Position numbers and translations under genes: made by a program
In this document: positions 37,833 to 46,823 of the stretch, in pieces
How positions within the stretch are numbered: position 1 is the first letter of the stretch
How the letters are laid out: every line of letters begins with the position of its first letter
DNA from: Bin87 sp965116785
GTDB taxonomy: Bacteria > Chloroflexota > Dehalococcoidia > Lucifugimonadales > UBA3495
Length of the DNA: 64,000 nt
Reading direction: 5' to 3'
NCBI GenBank assembly: GCA_965116785.1
Contig: OZ220731.1
Coordinates: 1,798,001 to 1,862,000 of the forward strand
Notes under the pieces: generated by a model
Told to the model about the DNA's origin: nothing
Databases searched by the model: none
The model's input: only the letters and a program-made list of their open reading frames with translations

Positions 37833-39275
37833 TTAACGTCCTGCCAGGGGCAAATCAAACCCGAACCGGCTGCCCGATCCATCTTCGCTTTCCGCCCAGA
37901 TCGTCCCGCCGTGCGCCTCAACCAGCTGACGGGCGATGGTCAGACCCAGACCCGAACCGCCGGTGCCCCGCTCCCGGGAAGGGTCCGCGCGGTAAAGGCG
38001 GTCGAAAACATGGGGCAAAGCGTCGGCCGGTATGCCGGGTCCAGTGTCCGTCACGTCCACCCGAACCGAGCCGACTTCCTGCCTGGCGGCCACGACTACT
38101 TTGCCCCCAGGCGGGGTATGCCTGATGGCGTTGTCAACCAGATTTCCCAGCACCTGTTGGATTCGCACCCGATCCAGCTCCAGGCTGGGCAGGGCCTCCT
38201 CGATCTCCGCATCCAGTCGCACCGATTGAGCTTCGGCTCTGGGTTTGAAGGAGGTCACGACCCGGTCGACAATTTCTCCCGCCAGCGTCGGCTCCCGTTG
38301 CAATCGCAACTCCCGCGCTTCGGCCGCAGCCAGCAACCCCAGGTCGTCCACCAGGCGGTTCAGATGCAGAGCCTGCCGGTGCACCGAGTCCAGTGTGGCG
38401 GGGTCAGCCTCCAGCAGCCCGTCCTGCATGGCCTCAATATGTCCCTGGATATTGGACAGCGGCGTCCGCAGTTCGTGGGCCACATCGGACACCATGGTCC
38501 GCCGTTGTCGCTCCGATTGTTCCAGCGCGTCGGCCATCGAGTTGAATGTCCTGCCTAACTCGGCGATTTCGTCGTTGCCTTTGACGGCGGCCCGGCTGGT
38601 CAAGTCTCCGCTTCCCAGTCCTCGTGCTGCGGCGGTCAGGCTGCTGATCGACGACAACATCCTCCGCGACAGCAATACCACCATGAGTATTCCCGCAGCG
38701 CCGGCCACCAATCCGACGATGGTCAGCGACCTTCTCACGGCGTCGGCAAAGCGAGACAGCGGAGGCTCGGCATCTGGTGGCGGCGTATCCTCATCCGCAA
38801 GCAGCAGGGGTCCAAAACCACCGCGACCGCGCGGCGCCACCGCCACGGATCCAACCTGCGACCCACTGGCAACTATGGGCGCGAAATGCCCCGGTACGAG
38901 ATGGTCGGACTGTTCGCCATGGTCGAAGAACCTCCGACCGCGGCTATCGCCGACTCGTCGCCTGCCGTTTGGCGGCCTGCTTTCGGCGATCAGTCGGCCC
39001 CCGGAGTCCAGGACGATGATGTCGCGTTCAGTTTGGAAACTTGTGCTGCGGACGAATTCCTCCACGCCATCCCAGTTGTCGTGGGTCTCGTAGTATTCCG
39101 CCAGGGCAATCACGACCCGGCCGGCGCGTACCCGATCCTGCTCCGCCTGGACCTGAACCACTTCCTGCTCCGCCACCTTTCCGGTGAAGACCGCCACCGA
39201 ACCCAGGGCCAATGCCAGGATGACGGCGAACCCCAGCGCCAGGCGCCACCGCAGCCCGAAGCGCCATCTAGGCAT
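37833..39275 (-). CDS. Two-component sensor histidine kinase
   Basis: A 480-residue membrane kinase. TM1 lies near residues 10-30 (LALGFAVILALALGSVAVFT), an extracytoplasmic sensor domain of about 150 residues follows, then TM2 (IVGLVAGAAGILMVVLL), HAMP, the phospho-histidine motif SDVAHELRTPLSNIQGH, and ATPase boxes LVDNAIRHTPPGG, DTGPGIP and GTGGSGLGLTIARQLVEAHG. All catalytic motifs are intact. Its ATG overlaps the response regulator stop by 8 bases, so the two are translated together. The signal is unknown. Confidence 0.93.
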   Translation of the reverse strand: MPRWRFGLRWRLALGFAVILALALGSVAVFTGKVAEQEVVQVQAEQDRVRAGRVVIALAEYYETHDNWDGVEEFVRSTSFQTERDIIVLDSGGRLIAESRPPNGRRRVGDSRGRRFFDHGEQSDHLVPGHFAPIVASGSQVGSVAVAPRGRGGFGPLLLADEDTPPPDAEPPLSRFADAVRRSLTIVGLVAGAAGILMVVLLSRRMLSSISSLTAAARGLGSGDLTSRAAVKGNDEIAELGRTFNSMADALEQSERQRRTMVSDVAHELRTPLSNIQGHIEAMQDGLLEADPATLDSVHRQALHLNRLVDDLGLLAAAEARELRLQREPTLAGEIVDRVVTSFKPRAEAQSVRLDAEIEEALPSLELDRVRIQQVLGNLVDNAIRHTPPGGKVVVAARQEVGSVRVDVTDTGPGIPADALPHVFDRLYRADPSRERGTGGSGLGLTIARQLVEAHGGTIWAESEDGSGSRFGFDLPLAGR

Positions 39276-39954
39276 TGCCAAACCGGTAGCCGACGCCGTG
39301 GACGGTCTGGACGTAGCGGGGTCGACGCACGTCGAGCTCAATCTTGCGCCGCAGATTCGCGATGTGCACGTCCACGGTACGGTCATACCCGTCGAAATCG
39401 TACCCGAAAACTCTCTCGATGATCTGGTCACGGGAGAAGGGGCGACCCGGCTGCAATGCCAACATGGACAGAAGACGGAACTCGGTCGGGGTGAGCGACG
39501 GTTGTTCATCTCCCCGAACCACCGTTTGGGTCGCGAAATCGATGACGATGCCCTCAAATTCGACCCGGGACGGCTCAGAAGAAGACTGACGGGATGTGCG
39601 ACGCAATACCGCACGGACGCGCGCCGCCAGCTCTCGCGGACTGAAGGGTTTCACGATGTAATCGTCCGCGCCCAGATCCAGGCCGGCCAAGCGATCATCC
39701 TCGTCGACGCGGGCGGTGGCCATGATGATGGGCACGTCAGATTCCTCACGCAGAGCCCGGCAGACGCTCATGCCGTCCAGGCGGGGCAGCATGAGGTCTA
39801 GAACGATCAGGTCGGGGTGATCGGCGCGTGCCGCGTTCAAGCCGGACACGCCGTCGCTTGCCGTGGTGACGCTGTGGCCATCGCGCTCAAGGTACAGTTG
39901 GACGATCCGAGCGATGCCTGGGTCATCCTCGATCACCAATATTTCGCTTGCCAT
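39268..39954 (-). CDS. OmpR/PhoB-family response regulator
   Basis: A 228-residue regulator: receiver domain MASEILVIEDDPGIARIVQL with the acidic pair, phospho-acceptor region LIVLDLMLPRLDGMSVCRAL, lysine in DDYIVKPFSPRELAARVRAV, then a winged helix (LTPTEFRLLSMLALQPGRPF, DRTVDVHIANLRRKIE). It should be phosphorylated by the overlapping kinase. The start at 39954 matches the family N-terminus; longer in-frame starts at 39972 and 40023 lack a better ribosome site. Confidence 0.93.
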   Translation of the reverse strand: MASEILVIEDDPGIARIVQLYLERDGHSVTTASDGVSGLNAARADHPDLIVLDLMLPRLDGMSVCRALREESDVPIIMATARVDEDDRLAGLDLGADDYIVKPFSPRELAARVRAVLRRTSRQSSSEPSRVEFEGIVIDFATQTVVRGDEQPSLTPTEFRLLSMLALQPGRPFSRDQIIERVFGYDFDGYDRTVDVHIANLRRKIELDVRRPRYVQTVHGVGYRFGNA

Positions 39955-40098
39955 GTCGGACCCGGGTTCCATCAGCAGGATCGGCTGATTCACAGCATAA
40001 GGAGGGAACGCCGCTTCAGGCAAACTGCATCGTGGAGCCCTCGTTCGCCTGAAGCAGGGGCATCGGAAACCGATCGACGCTCCTCGGCCGGCCCCGTC

Positions 40099-41718
40099 CT
40101 ACTCCTCGCCGGTTTCCCCCTGCAGTGTGTCTCCGTAAAAATGCAGCAGGCTGGTCACGGGGTTGCCGGCCATCTGCCCCAGGCCGCACAGCGAGGCAGC
40201 GCCGACGATCTCCGCCAGGTCTTGCAGGTCTCGCAGGTCCGAGTCCCTGGGCGCTCCAGCGGCCAGTCGCTCCAAAGCCTCAGCGATGCGGGGAGTGCCC
40301 TCGCGGCATGGCGTGCACTTGCCGCAGGACTCGGCGGCGTTGTACCGGCTCAGGCGAGCCGCCACCTGTACCGGTGACGTCCGGTCGTCAAAGACGGTTA
40401 TGCCTCCTGCTCCCATGACCACACCACTGGAGTGCAGCATTCCCGGACGCAACGGCACGTCCAGCTCGCTGGCCGGGAGCAGTCCGCTGGATGGACCGCC
40501 CACCACAGCAAACCCCAACGTGTGTCCCTCGGGCACACCTCCACCCACGTGATCAATGATCTCGCGCACGGTGGTTCCCATGGGCACCTCAGCCAGACCG
40601 GGTCGCCTAACCGCACCGCTCAGCGAGACCAGCCGCGTACCTCGGGCATCGTCGAGACCAATGGACGCGAACCGGCGCACTCCGCCCCGCAGGATCGCGG
40701 GGAGATTGGCGAGGGTCTCCGCGTTGTTGATAACCGTAGGCTCTCCGTAGAGTCCGGCGTCGGTGGGGAACGGCGGACGCAGGCGCGGCTCTCGACGGCG
40801 ACCTTCCACCGTGTTCAGCAGCGTGGTTTCCTCTCCGCACACGTAACCCCCGGCGCCGCGACGGATGGTGACCGAGCAGGAAAAACCGCTGGCCAACACG
40901 TCGCTGCCGACCAGGCCAGCCGTTTCCGCCGCGGCAAGGGCTGCCGCCATGCGGTCCGCGGAAAGGTCCGCCTCCGCATTGATGTAGATCACCACGTTGC
41001 CGGCTCCGGCGGCGTAGGCGGCGATGAGGGCCCCTTCGATGATGCGATGCGGATTGCCCTCCATCAGGTGCCGGTCCTTGAAGACGCCCGGCTCGCCCTC
41101 CTCCGCGTTGACCACCAGATGCCGTCGAGACGCGTTCACGCGGCGCGCTGCCTGCCATTTTCGGGCCGCCGGAAAATAAGCGCCGCCGCGACCCAGGAGA
41201 CCGGCGTCCAGGACCAGGTGTATAACTGCATCGGGGCCCATGGACAGGGCATCGGCCAGGCCCAGATAGCCCGAACTCGCCACGTACTCGTCCAGTGACG
41301 CGGGATCAACGCTGCCGATGCCCTCCATCAGCGCGACATGCTGAGCCGAGAAGAATACCTCCAACTCCGCCACCGGGCGCGCCCGTTCCCGTGCGCCCCC
41401 GTCTACCACAGCGGTGATCTCCGAGAGATCCCCGTCGCCCGCCACTCGGTCGAAAAATCTTGCCGTGCCGTCCGGCAGTTCCGCCACAACCTGCGTCGCC
41501 GCGAAGCAGGCCCCGTCGCAGCCGGCGGCTACCACGACCACATCGTCGCGGCCTCGGAACAGCTGGGTCAACCGCCCGTGCACATCGCCCGCGCCCACCG
41601 CCTGGCTGCAGTGGGCCCATTGAACGGCCACTCGCGTAACCCCGGGCGACCCGGCCTGGCGCTCCGACACAACGTCGCGCATCGCTTGCCAGGCAAGCCG
41701 GCAGTCAGGGGCGGTCAT
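40099..41718 (-). CDS. nuoF: NuoF/HoxF-like NADH-binding flavoprotein subunit
   Basis: A 539-residue diaphorase subunit. A thioredoxin-like [2Fe-2S]-region N-terminus is followed by the FMN/NADH domain (GLLGRGGAYFPAARKWQAAR, VNAEEGEPGVFKDRHLMEGN), SLBB, and a C-terminal [4Fe-4S] site: CGKCTPC (Cys465/468/471) and Cys511 in LCGLGQMAGNP. It takes electrons from NADH or returns them to NAD. The start overlaps the NuoE-like stop (ATGA). No other complex I, hydrogenase or formate dehydrogenase gene lies in the window, so its electron partner is elsewhere. Confidence 0.92.
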   Translation of the reverse strand: MTAPDCRLAWQAMRDVVSERQAGSPGVTRVAVQWAHCSQAVGAGDVHGRLTQLFRGRDDVVVVAAGCDGACFAATQVVAELPDGTARFFDRVAGDGDLSEITAVVDGGARERARPVAELEVFFSAQHVALMEGIGSVDPASLDEYVASSGYLGLADALSMGPDAVIHLVLDAGLLGRGGAYFPAARKWQAARRVNASRRHLVVNAEEGEPGVFKDRHLMEGNPHRIIEGALIAAYAAGAGNVVIYINAEADLSADRMAAALAAAETAGLVGSDVLASGFSCSVTIRRGAGGYVCGEETTLLNTVEGRRREPRLRPPFPTDAGLYGEPTVINNAETLANLPAILRGGVRRFASIGLDDARGTRLVSLSGAVRRPGLAEVPMGTTVREIIDHVGGGVPEGHTLGFAVVGGPSSGLLPASELDVPLRPGMLHSSGVVMGAGGITVFDDRTSPVQVAARLSRYNAAESCGKCTPCREGTPRIAEALERLAAGAPRDSDLRDLQDLAEIVGAASLCGLGQMAGNPVTSLLHFYGDTLQGETGEE

Positions 41719-42242
41719 GCGGAGACGTTCTCGATGAGGGCGGCCAGCCGCCGCGCGTCCATGCGGCCGCGCCAAGTCCCGTCGATGCGTGCGGAAGGAG
41801 CCAACCCGCACATGAAGGCGCAGGCGGTGGTGGTCACGCCGGTTGTGCCCTCAGGGTCCGAGCACAGCATCGCCATTTCCAGCAGCTCTTCCCCGCCGGA
41901 CTGCCAGCAGGCCAGTCCGGTGCATACGACGATGTTACGCCGCTTCGGAGGGTCGAGATGCAATTCCGAGTAGGAGGTGGCCGCCCCATAGACTTCGGAT
42001 GCCGGCACCCGCAGATGCCAGCCCACAACCTGCAACGCCCACTCCGGCAGGTAACCGTGCTCGTGCTGCAACAGGTGCAACACGGGTAGCAGGTTGTCCC
42101 TGCTGCGATCGGGGAACTGGTCTCGCAGGGCGCGCCGCAGGCCGGATTGGCGTCCCCGGCGTTCGGCGTCCGCGGTTCCGTCGCTGGCGGGGTCGACTTC
42201 ATCGTCGCGCCGCCGGCGTCGCATTTCTGAGCCGTCTACCAT
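41715..42242 (-). CDS. nuoE: NuoE-like [2Fe-2S] subunit
   Basis: A 175-residue thioredoxin-like ferredoxin. The four cluster cysteines are Cys107 and Cys112 (CTGLAC) and Cys141 and Cys145 (CAFMC in TTACAFMCGLAP). The helical N-terminal part (LLPVLHLLQHEHGYLPEWAL) is typical of the 24-kDa subunit. The first 45 residues are Arg/Asp-rich and unusual. A TATAAT lies six bases before the ATG, so the message is probably leaderless. With NuoF it forms a two-gene diaphorase unit. Confidence 0.9.
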   Translation of the reverse strand: MVDGSEMRRRRRDDEVDPASDGTADAERRGRQSGLRRALRDQFPDRSRDNLLPVLHLLQHEHGYLPEWALQVVGWHLRVPASEVYGAATSYSELHLDPPKRRNIVVCTGLACWQSGGEELLEMAMLCSDPEGTTGVTTTACAFMCGLAPSARIDGTWRGRMDARRLAALIENVSA

Positions 42243-42248
42243 TGCGGG

Positions 42249-42254
42249 ATTATA
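42249..42254 (-). promoter_or_regulatory. -10 element for a leaderless nuoEF-like transcript
   Basis: A perfect TATAAT on the minus strand ending six bases before the ATG at 42242. The normal start site, 6-8 bases after the -10, would be the ATG itself. The -35 is weak. Confidence 0.5.
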
Positions 42255-42424
42255 TCAGCCTTAATCGTTGAAACACCCATGAATAACATGTAGGTTTTGC
42301 AATGTGTTTGATTTATACAGTAGACAGGTGATAGGTCCAGGAAGAAAGTGGTTAGCACCGGATAACTCTCCGTCCCAGCCAGGAGGGCCGGTACTCATGC
42401 CCGCCTCAGACGCGGCACACAAGT

Positions 42425-42453
42425 TTGACCCTCCACCAGAGCGTTGCTAACAT
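42425..42453 (+). promoter_or_regulatory. Promoter for the alpha/beta hydrolase gene
   Basis: TTGACC and TAACAT with a 17-base spacer and a TGC just before the -10. It lies 33 bases before the ATG at 42487. Confidence 0.6.
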
Positions 42454-42486
42454 CCCGTCAACCGACCCGTGACCCGGAGGATCGCC

Positions 42487-44430
42487 ATGCCAGTCGTCTC
42501 AGTTGACATCAAAAGCCGAGAAGCGTACGCCGACGGCGTAGCGTTCGGCGATGCCGGCGACTACGAACGCATCGAAGGCGTGCTCGAGTTTGCAGTCGAT
42601 CCCGGCAACGCTGCCAATGCATCCATCGTTGACCTGGAATACGCGCCGGTGGATGAAGCCGGATGCGTACGGTTCCGCTCAGACTTCACCCTGGTGGCGC
42701 CTCGAGATTCGGCCAAGGGCAACGGCCGTGCGATAGTTGAGGTGGTCAACCGCGGGCGTCGCCGCACCATCGCGTTCTTCAATCGCGCGCCGACGCCACC
42801 TATCGACTCGGCCTCCATACCGGAAGGTGACGGCTTCCTGCTCCGCCATGGGTACTCCGTGCTGTCCATTGGATGGCAGTGGGACGTGTACCGCAGCGAC
42901 GCCCTGCTGGGCCTGGATGCCCCCGGGATCAGCATCGACGGCCAGCCGGTCACCGGCCAGGCGTGCGTGGAGATGCGGCCCAACGTGGAGGAGCGCACCC
43001 GCTTGTTGGCCAATCGGGATCACCAACCCTATCCCGTGGCCGACCTGCATGACCCCAACGCGACGATGCTGGTACGGGACTGGGAAGATGGTCTCGACAC
43101 CGTCATTCCCAAGTCCCAATGGCGGTTCCCTGATCCCGAACACGTCACCCTGGACTCCGGGTTCCAACCGGGGAAAATTTACTATGCCATCTACACCGCC
43201 GCGGACCCGGTGGTGGTCGGGTGCGGAATGCTGGCCGTCCGGGAAGCCGCCACCTGGTTACGTGCCTCATCGCACGACAACCCGGTGCACAGCGGATATC
43301 AGCGCGTTTACGGCCACGGCGTCTCGCAATGCGGCCGTCTGCTGCGACACTTGCTGTACCTGGGCCTGAACGTCGACCAGAATGGCCACCCGGCGTTCGA
43401 CGGCTTGCTGCCCCATGTGGCCGGCGGGCGCATGGGCGAATTCAACCACCGTTTCGCCCAACCATCCTGCCAGTCCAACCCGGGGTTCGGGCACCAGTTC
43501 CCGTTCGCAGACGACACGCTCACCGACCCGTTGACCGAGCAAACCGACGGACTGCTCCAACGACTTCGCGGGCTCGACGCTGTGCCGAAGATTATCTTTA
43601 CCGACTCCGCGGCCGAGTACTGGCGCGGGGACGCGGCCCTCACGCACGTTGACGGCACCGGGCTCGAGGACCTGGGACCGGCGCCGGAGACCCGGCGGTA
43701 TCTGTTTGCGGGAACCCAGCATCTGCCGGGCTCTCCGGAGCTGACGGCCGGCCAGGGTCCGGACGGCTCCACCGGCATGCATCCCTACAACGCGGTGGAC
43801 TATATCCCCCTGCTGCGGGCAGCCCTGTTCAACCTCGATCGATGGGTGTCCGAGGGGGTCGAGCCGCCACCGAGCATGCACCCGAGGCTGGACGACGGCA
43901 CGGCAACAACGGAGACCGAGTATCTGTCCAGCTCCGTCAGGGTCCCGGACCGCAGCCTGCCCGACCCTTCTCGCCTGTGGCGAATTCGCGAAATCGATGT
44001 GGGACCCGGCGCCAAACGCGGCATCGCGTCCTATCCGGTCACAGAAGGCCGGGAATACGCACAACTGGTTCCCACCGCAGATGTTGACGGAAACGACCTG
44101 GGAGGTGTTCGCTTGCCGGACCTCACGGTTCCAGTAGGCACGCACACGGGATGGAACCTGCGACATCCGGACACCGGCGCGCCCGAGCAGTTGATTTCCA
44201 TGCAGGGCTCCACGCATTGGTTCCCGGCCACCGAAGCGCAACGGAAGGCCCATTCGGATCCCCGCCCATCCCTGGAATCGCGATACACCAGTCGGGAACA
44301 ATACGCGTCCATGGTCAGGGACGCGGCAAGCCAACTGGCAGAGGACAGGTACCTCCTTCCCGAAGATGTGGACCTGGTGGTCAACTCGTGTCTGGAGCGG
44401 TACGACTGCGCCATTCAGGCCGCGGGATAG
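42487..44430 (+). CDS. Alpha/beta hydrolase domain protein (Abhydrolase_10-like)
   Basis: A 647-residue protein. The N-terminus matches the large alpha/beta hydrolase-domain family (GDAGDYERIEGVLEFAVDPG, VDLEYAPVDEAGCVRFRSDF, AIVEVVNRGRRR). The nucleophile elbow is GHGVSQCGRLLRHLLYLG with Ser near residue 280, and the end holds SMQGSTHWFPATEAQRKAHS. Esterase or amidase activity is expected; the substrate is unknown. No signal peptide is seen, whereas many relatives are secreted. GGAGG sits five bases before the ATG at 42487, favoured over the GTG at 42469. Confidence 0.85.
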   Translation: MPVVSVDIKSREAYADGVAFGDAGDYERIEGVLEFAVDPGNAANASIVDLEYAPVDEAGCVRFRSDFTLVAPRDSAKGNGRAIVEVVNRGRRRTIAFFNRAPTPPIDSASIPEGDGFLLRHGYSVLSIGWQWDVYRSDALLGLDAPGISIDGQPVTGQACVEMRPNVEERTRLLANRDHQPYPVADLHDPNATMLVRDWEDGLDTVIPKSQWRFPDPEHVTLDSGFQPGKIYYAIYTAADPVVVGCGMLAVREAATWLRASSHDNPVHSGYQRVYGHGVSQCGRLLRHLLYLGLNVDQNGHPAFDGLLPHVAGGRMGEFNHRFAQPSCQSNPGFGHQFPFADDTLTDPLTEQTDGLLQRLRGLDAVPKIIFTDSAAEYWRGDAALTHVDGTGLEDLGPAPETRRYLFAGTQHLPGSPELTAGQGPDGSTGMHPYNAVDYIPLLRAALFNLDRWVSEGVEPPPSMHPRLDDGTATTETEYLSSSVRVPDRSLPDPSRLWRIREIDVGPGAKRGIASYPVTEGREYAQLVPTADVDGNDLGGVRLPDLTVPVGTHTGWNLRHPDTGAPEQLISMQGSTHWFPATEAQRKAHSDPRPSLESRYTSREQYASMVRDAASQLAEDRYLLPEDVDLVVNSCLERYDCAIQAAG

Positions 44431-44562
44431 TGGATGTTCAGGTCGGCAGCCAGCCTTCGACACGGATACACTCTCCGCCTGGTCAATACTGTTAGCAGTC
44501 AGTCAAATACCATCCATAGCGACCAGTGACCAGACTTCCCAAACCGACGGCGAGGTAGAAAT

Positions 44563-45372
44563 ATGACGGTTCCAGCCAACAACGGCGTGATTTCAGTGGT
44601 CGTGCACGGAGCCACGGGCAGGATGGGAGCGGAAACCGTCCGCGCGGTGGCTGCAGCGGACGATGTAGCGCTGGTGGGCGCCACCTGCCACACACCCAGG
44701 GGCGACGTCCTGCCCACCTCCGGCGGCGAGGTGCCGCTGTCCACCGACCTGGCGTCGATGCTGGATGCCACGCAGCCGCAGGTGATGGTTGAGTTCACCC
44801 ACGCCGAGGCTTGCATGGAAGCCGCACCGCTGGCCGCCAGCCGGGGCATCCACATGGTGTTGGGCGCCAGCGGGCTCAACGCCGAGCAGTTGCAGACTTT
44901 GGACACCATGAGCCGGGAACACGGCATCGGCGTGATTGTTGCCCCGAACTTTGCCCTGGGGGCGGTTGTGCTGAAGAAACTGGCAGAGCAGGCAGCAGCA
45001 TTCTTCGATTACGTGGACGTGGTTGAAGCCCACCACGAGATGAAGATCGATGCCCCTTCCGGGTTTTCCATTGCCATTGCCCGCGGTGTGCGCGATTCGC
45101 GCGGCAGCGATTTCCAGCGCAACGAGACCACCGTTCATCACCTGCCCGAAACCCGCGGCGGCGACGTGGGAGGAGTCGGTATCCACAGCCTGCGGTTACC
45201 GGGTCGCAGCGCTCACCACGAGGTGATTTTCGGGGCTGCCGGACAGACCCTCAGCATCCGGCATGACACGCTGGGCAGAGACTGCTACATGCCGGGAGTG
45301 CTGCGCTGCGTACGCGAGGTCGTGCGCCGGCCAGGCCTGACGGTGGGCCTGGAGGCCGTGTTGGGACTGTAA
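44563..45372 (+). CDS. dapB: 4-hydroxy-tetrahydrodipicolinate reductase
   Basis: A 269-residue DapB. VVVHGATGRMGAETVRAVAA is the nucleotide site, VVEAHHEMKIDAPSGFSIAI has the substrate-binding histidines and lysine, and GIHSLRLPGRSAHHEVIFGA is the usual C-terminal strand set. It reduces the DapA product on the way to meso-diaminopimelate and lysine. asd and dapA follow on the same strand, so the pathway is clustered, though a 277-base gap with a palindrome separates dapB from asd. Confidence 0.95.
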   Translation: MTVPANNGVISVVVHGATGRMGAETVRAVAAADDVALVGATCHTPRGDVLPTSGGEVPLSTDLASMLDATQPQVMVEFTHAEACMEAAPLAASRGIHMVLGASGLNAEQLQTLDTMSREHGIGVIVAPNFALGAVVLKKLAEQAAAFFDYVDVVEAHHEMKIDAPSGFSIAIARGVRDSRGSDFQRNETTVHHLPETRGGDVGGVGIHSLRLPGRSAHHEVIFGAAGQTLSIRHDTLGRDCYMPGVLRCVREVVRRPGLTVGLEAVLGL

Positions 45373-45461
45373 TCCTCCGTCTGGTGCCCACGCTTGGTTC
45401 GCTGCCACGCCATCAAGCCAAGCGGGTACGCGCGAAACGTGTCAAACTCGTCGCCGTTGAT

Positions 45462-45512
45462 GTCGTGGCTCGCGTAGCGAGATGGTCTCGGCCAGTCGAG
45501 TCTCGCGATGAC
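45462..45512. repeat. Short GTCRT-ended imperfect palindrome
   Basis: A 51-base element between dapB and asd with ends GTCGTGGCTCGCG and CTCGCGATGAC and a GGTCTCGG-type centre. It looks like a decayed relative of the 3878 and 5170/5631 elements. The rest of the gap 45373-45649 holds nothing I recognise. Confidence 0.5.
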
Positions 45513-45649
45513 AAACCGGGTACCGGCGTGCGCACGCTGTTGTGGACGGAAACGGCGGCTGGTTGTAACCTGATTAAACAGAACAACCGGAGCGCTCCGC
45601 TCCACCGCAACAATCCGTAATCTGGCTACGTAGACACGGCAGGAACGAA

Positions 45650-46684
45650 ATGGACCTTCAGGGCATGAAACTGGCGATAGTTGGAGCCACCGGCGCAGTG
45701 GGTCAGGAAACCCTGCGCCTGATCGAGGCGCGTTATCCGAAACACGATAACCTGAAGCTTCTGGCGTCCAAGCGTTCGGCGGGCCGCAAGCTGGAGGTCA
45801 ACGGCAAAACTTTCACGGTGGAAGAAACCACCGATGACAGCTTCGCCGACGTTGACATCGCGTTCATCTCCGCGCGCACCGAGGATTCGCGACGATTCGG
45901 ACCGGTGGCGTCGAACGCAGGGGCGATGGTGATCGACGACTCCAGCGCGTTTCGCATGGACCCTGCAGTGCCCCTGGTGGTACCGGAAGTCAACGGCGAA
46001 GACTTGGACTGGCACGACGGCATCGTGTCGATTCCCAACTGCTCCACCACTCCGCTGGTCATGGTGGTGCACCCCCTCCGCCAGGCCAGCGCCATCCGCC
46101 GCATCGTTGCCGACACCTACCAGTCGGTTTCCGGCGCCGGCGGCGCCGCCATGAACGAACTGCGTGACCAGACCCGCACCGTCATGCACGGCGGGCCAGC
46201 GGAGCCGGATGCGCAGCCCCAGCAGATAGCGTTCAACGTCATCCCGCAAATAGACAGTTTCACCGAATCGGGATACACCCGCGAAGAACAGAAGATGATC
46301 GACGAGAGCCGCAAAATCCTGCACTCGCCGGACATCGCGGTGTCTGCAACCTGCGTACGCGTTCCCGTCTTCGTGTCCCATTGCGTGGCCACACATCTGG
46401 AGTTTGACCAACCCGTATCTCCCGGCGAGGCTCGGGAGATGCTGAGCGTCATGCCCGGCGTGACGGTCGTCGATGATCCTGGTTTGTCGCTCTATCCGAT
46501 GCCAGTCGACGCTGCGGGAGCGGACGACGTTTTCGTGGGTCGGATTCGTCAGGATGCCTCTCACCCCAATGGTTTGGCAATGTGGGTAGTCACTGACAAC
46601 CTGGTTAAGGGAGCGGCCCTCAACGCCCTGCAAATCGCCGAGGAAGCCGTCGCCCGCGGAGCGGTGCACGGAAAGAAAACCTAA
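45650..46684 (+). CDS. asd: Aspartate-semialdehyde dehydrogenase
   Basis: A 344-residue enzyme that makes aspartate semialdehyde from aspartyl phosphate. NADP site KLAIVGATGAVGQETLRLIE; catalytic Cys131 in SIPNCSTTPLV; QPQQIAFNVIPQIDSFTESG and RVPVFVSHCVATHLEF with the active-site histidine. Length is normal. AGGA precedes the ATG at 45650; Met6 is a less likely start. It feeds both lysine (dapA, dapB here) and threonine/methionine synthesis. Confidence 0.95.
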   Translation: MDLQGMKLAIVGATGAVGQETLRLIEARYPKHDNLKLLASKRSAGRKLEVNGKTFTVEETTDDSFADVDIAFISARTEDSRRFGPVASNAGAMVIDDSSAFRMDPAVPLVVPEVNGEDLDWHDGIVSIPNCSTTPLVMVVHPLRQASAIRRIVADTYQSVSGAGGAAMNELRDQTRTVMHGGPAEPDAQPQQIAFNVIPQIDSFTESGYTREEQKMIDESRKILHSPDIAVSATCVRVPVFVSHCVATHLEFDQPVSPGEAREMLSVMPGVTVVDDPGLSLYPMPVDAAGADDVFVGRIRQDASHPNGLAMWVVTDNLVKGAALNALQIAEEAVARGAVHGKKT

Positions 46685-46708
46685 CGCACATCCACTTTAC
46701 AGTGTACA

Positions 46709-46736
46709 TTTGCCATAGCACACTAGGTGTGTATAA
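46709..46736 (+). promoter_or_regulatory. dapA promoter with spacer palindrome
   Basis: TTGCCA and a perfect TATAAT with a 16-base spacer. The spacer holds CACAC-TAG-GTGTG (46719-46731), placed where a repressor would block RNA polymerase. Confidence 0.65.
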
Positions 46737-46823
46737 TGTGCGGAATATGCGAAAGGCTTACCATCTTGGATGGTGGGACATTGTGCAAACTGCCTAGCAA
46801 TAGCCACTGAGGAGGGACAAATT

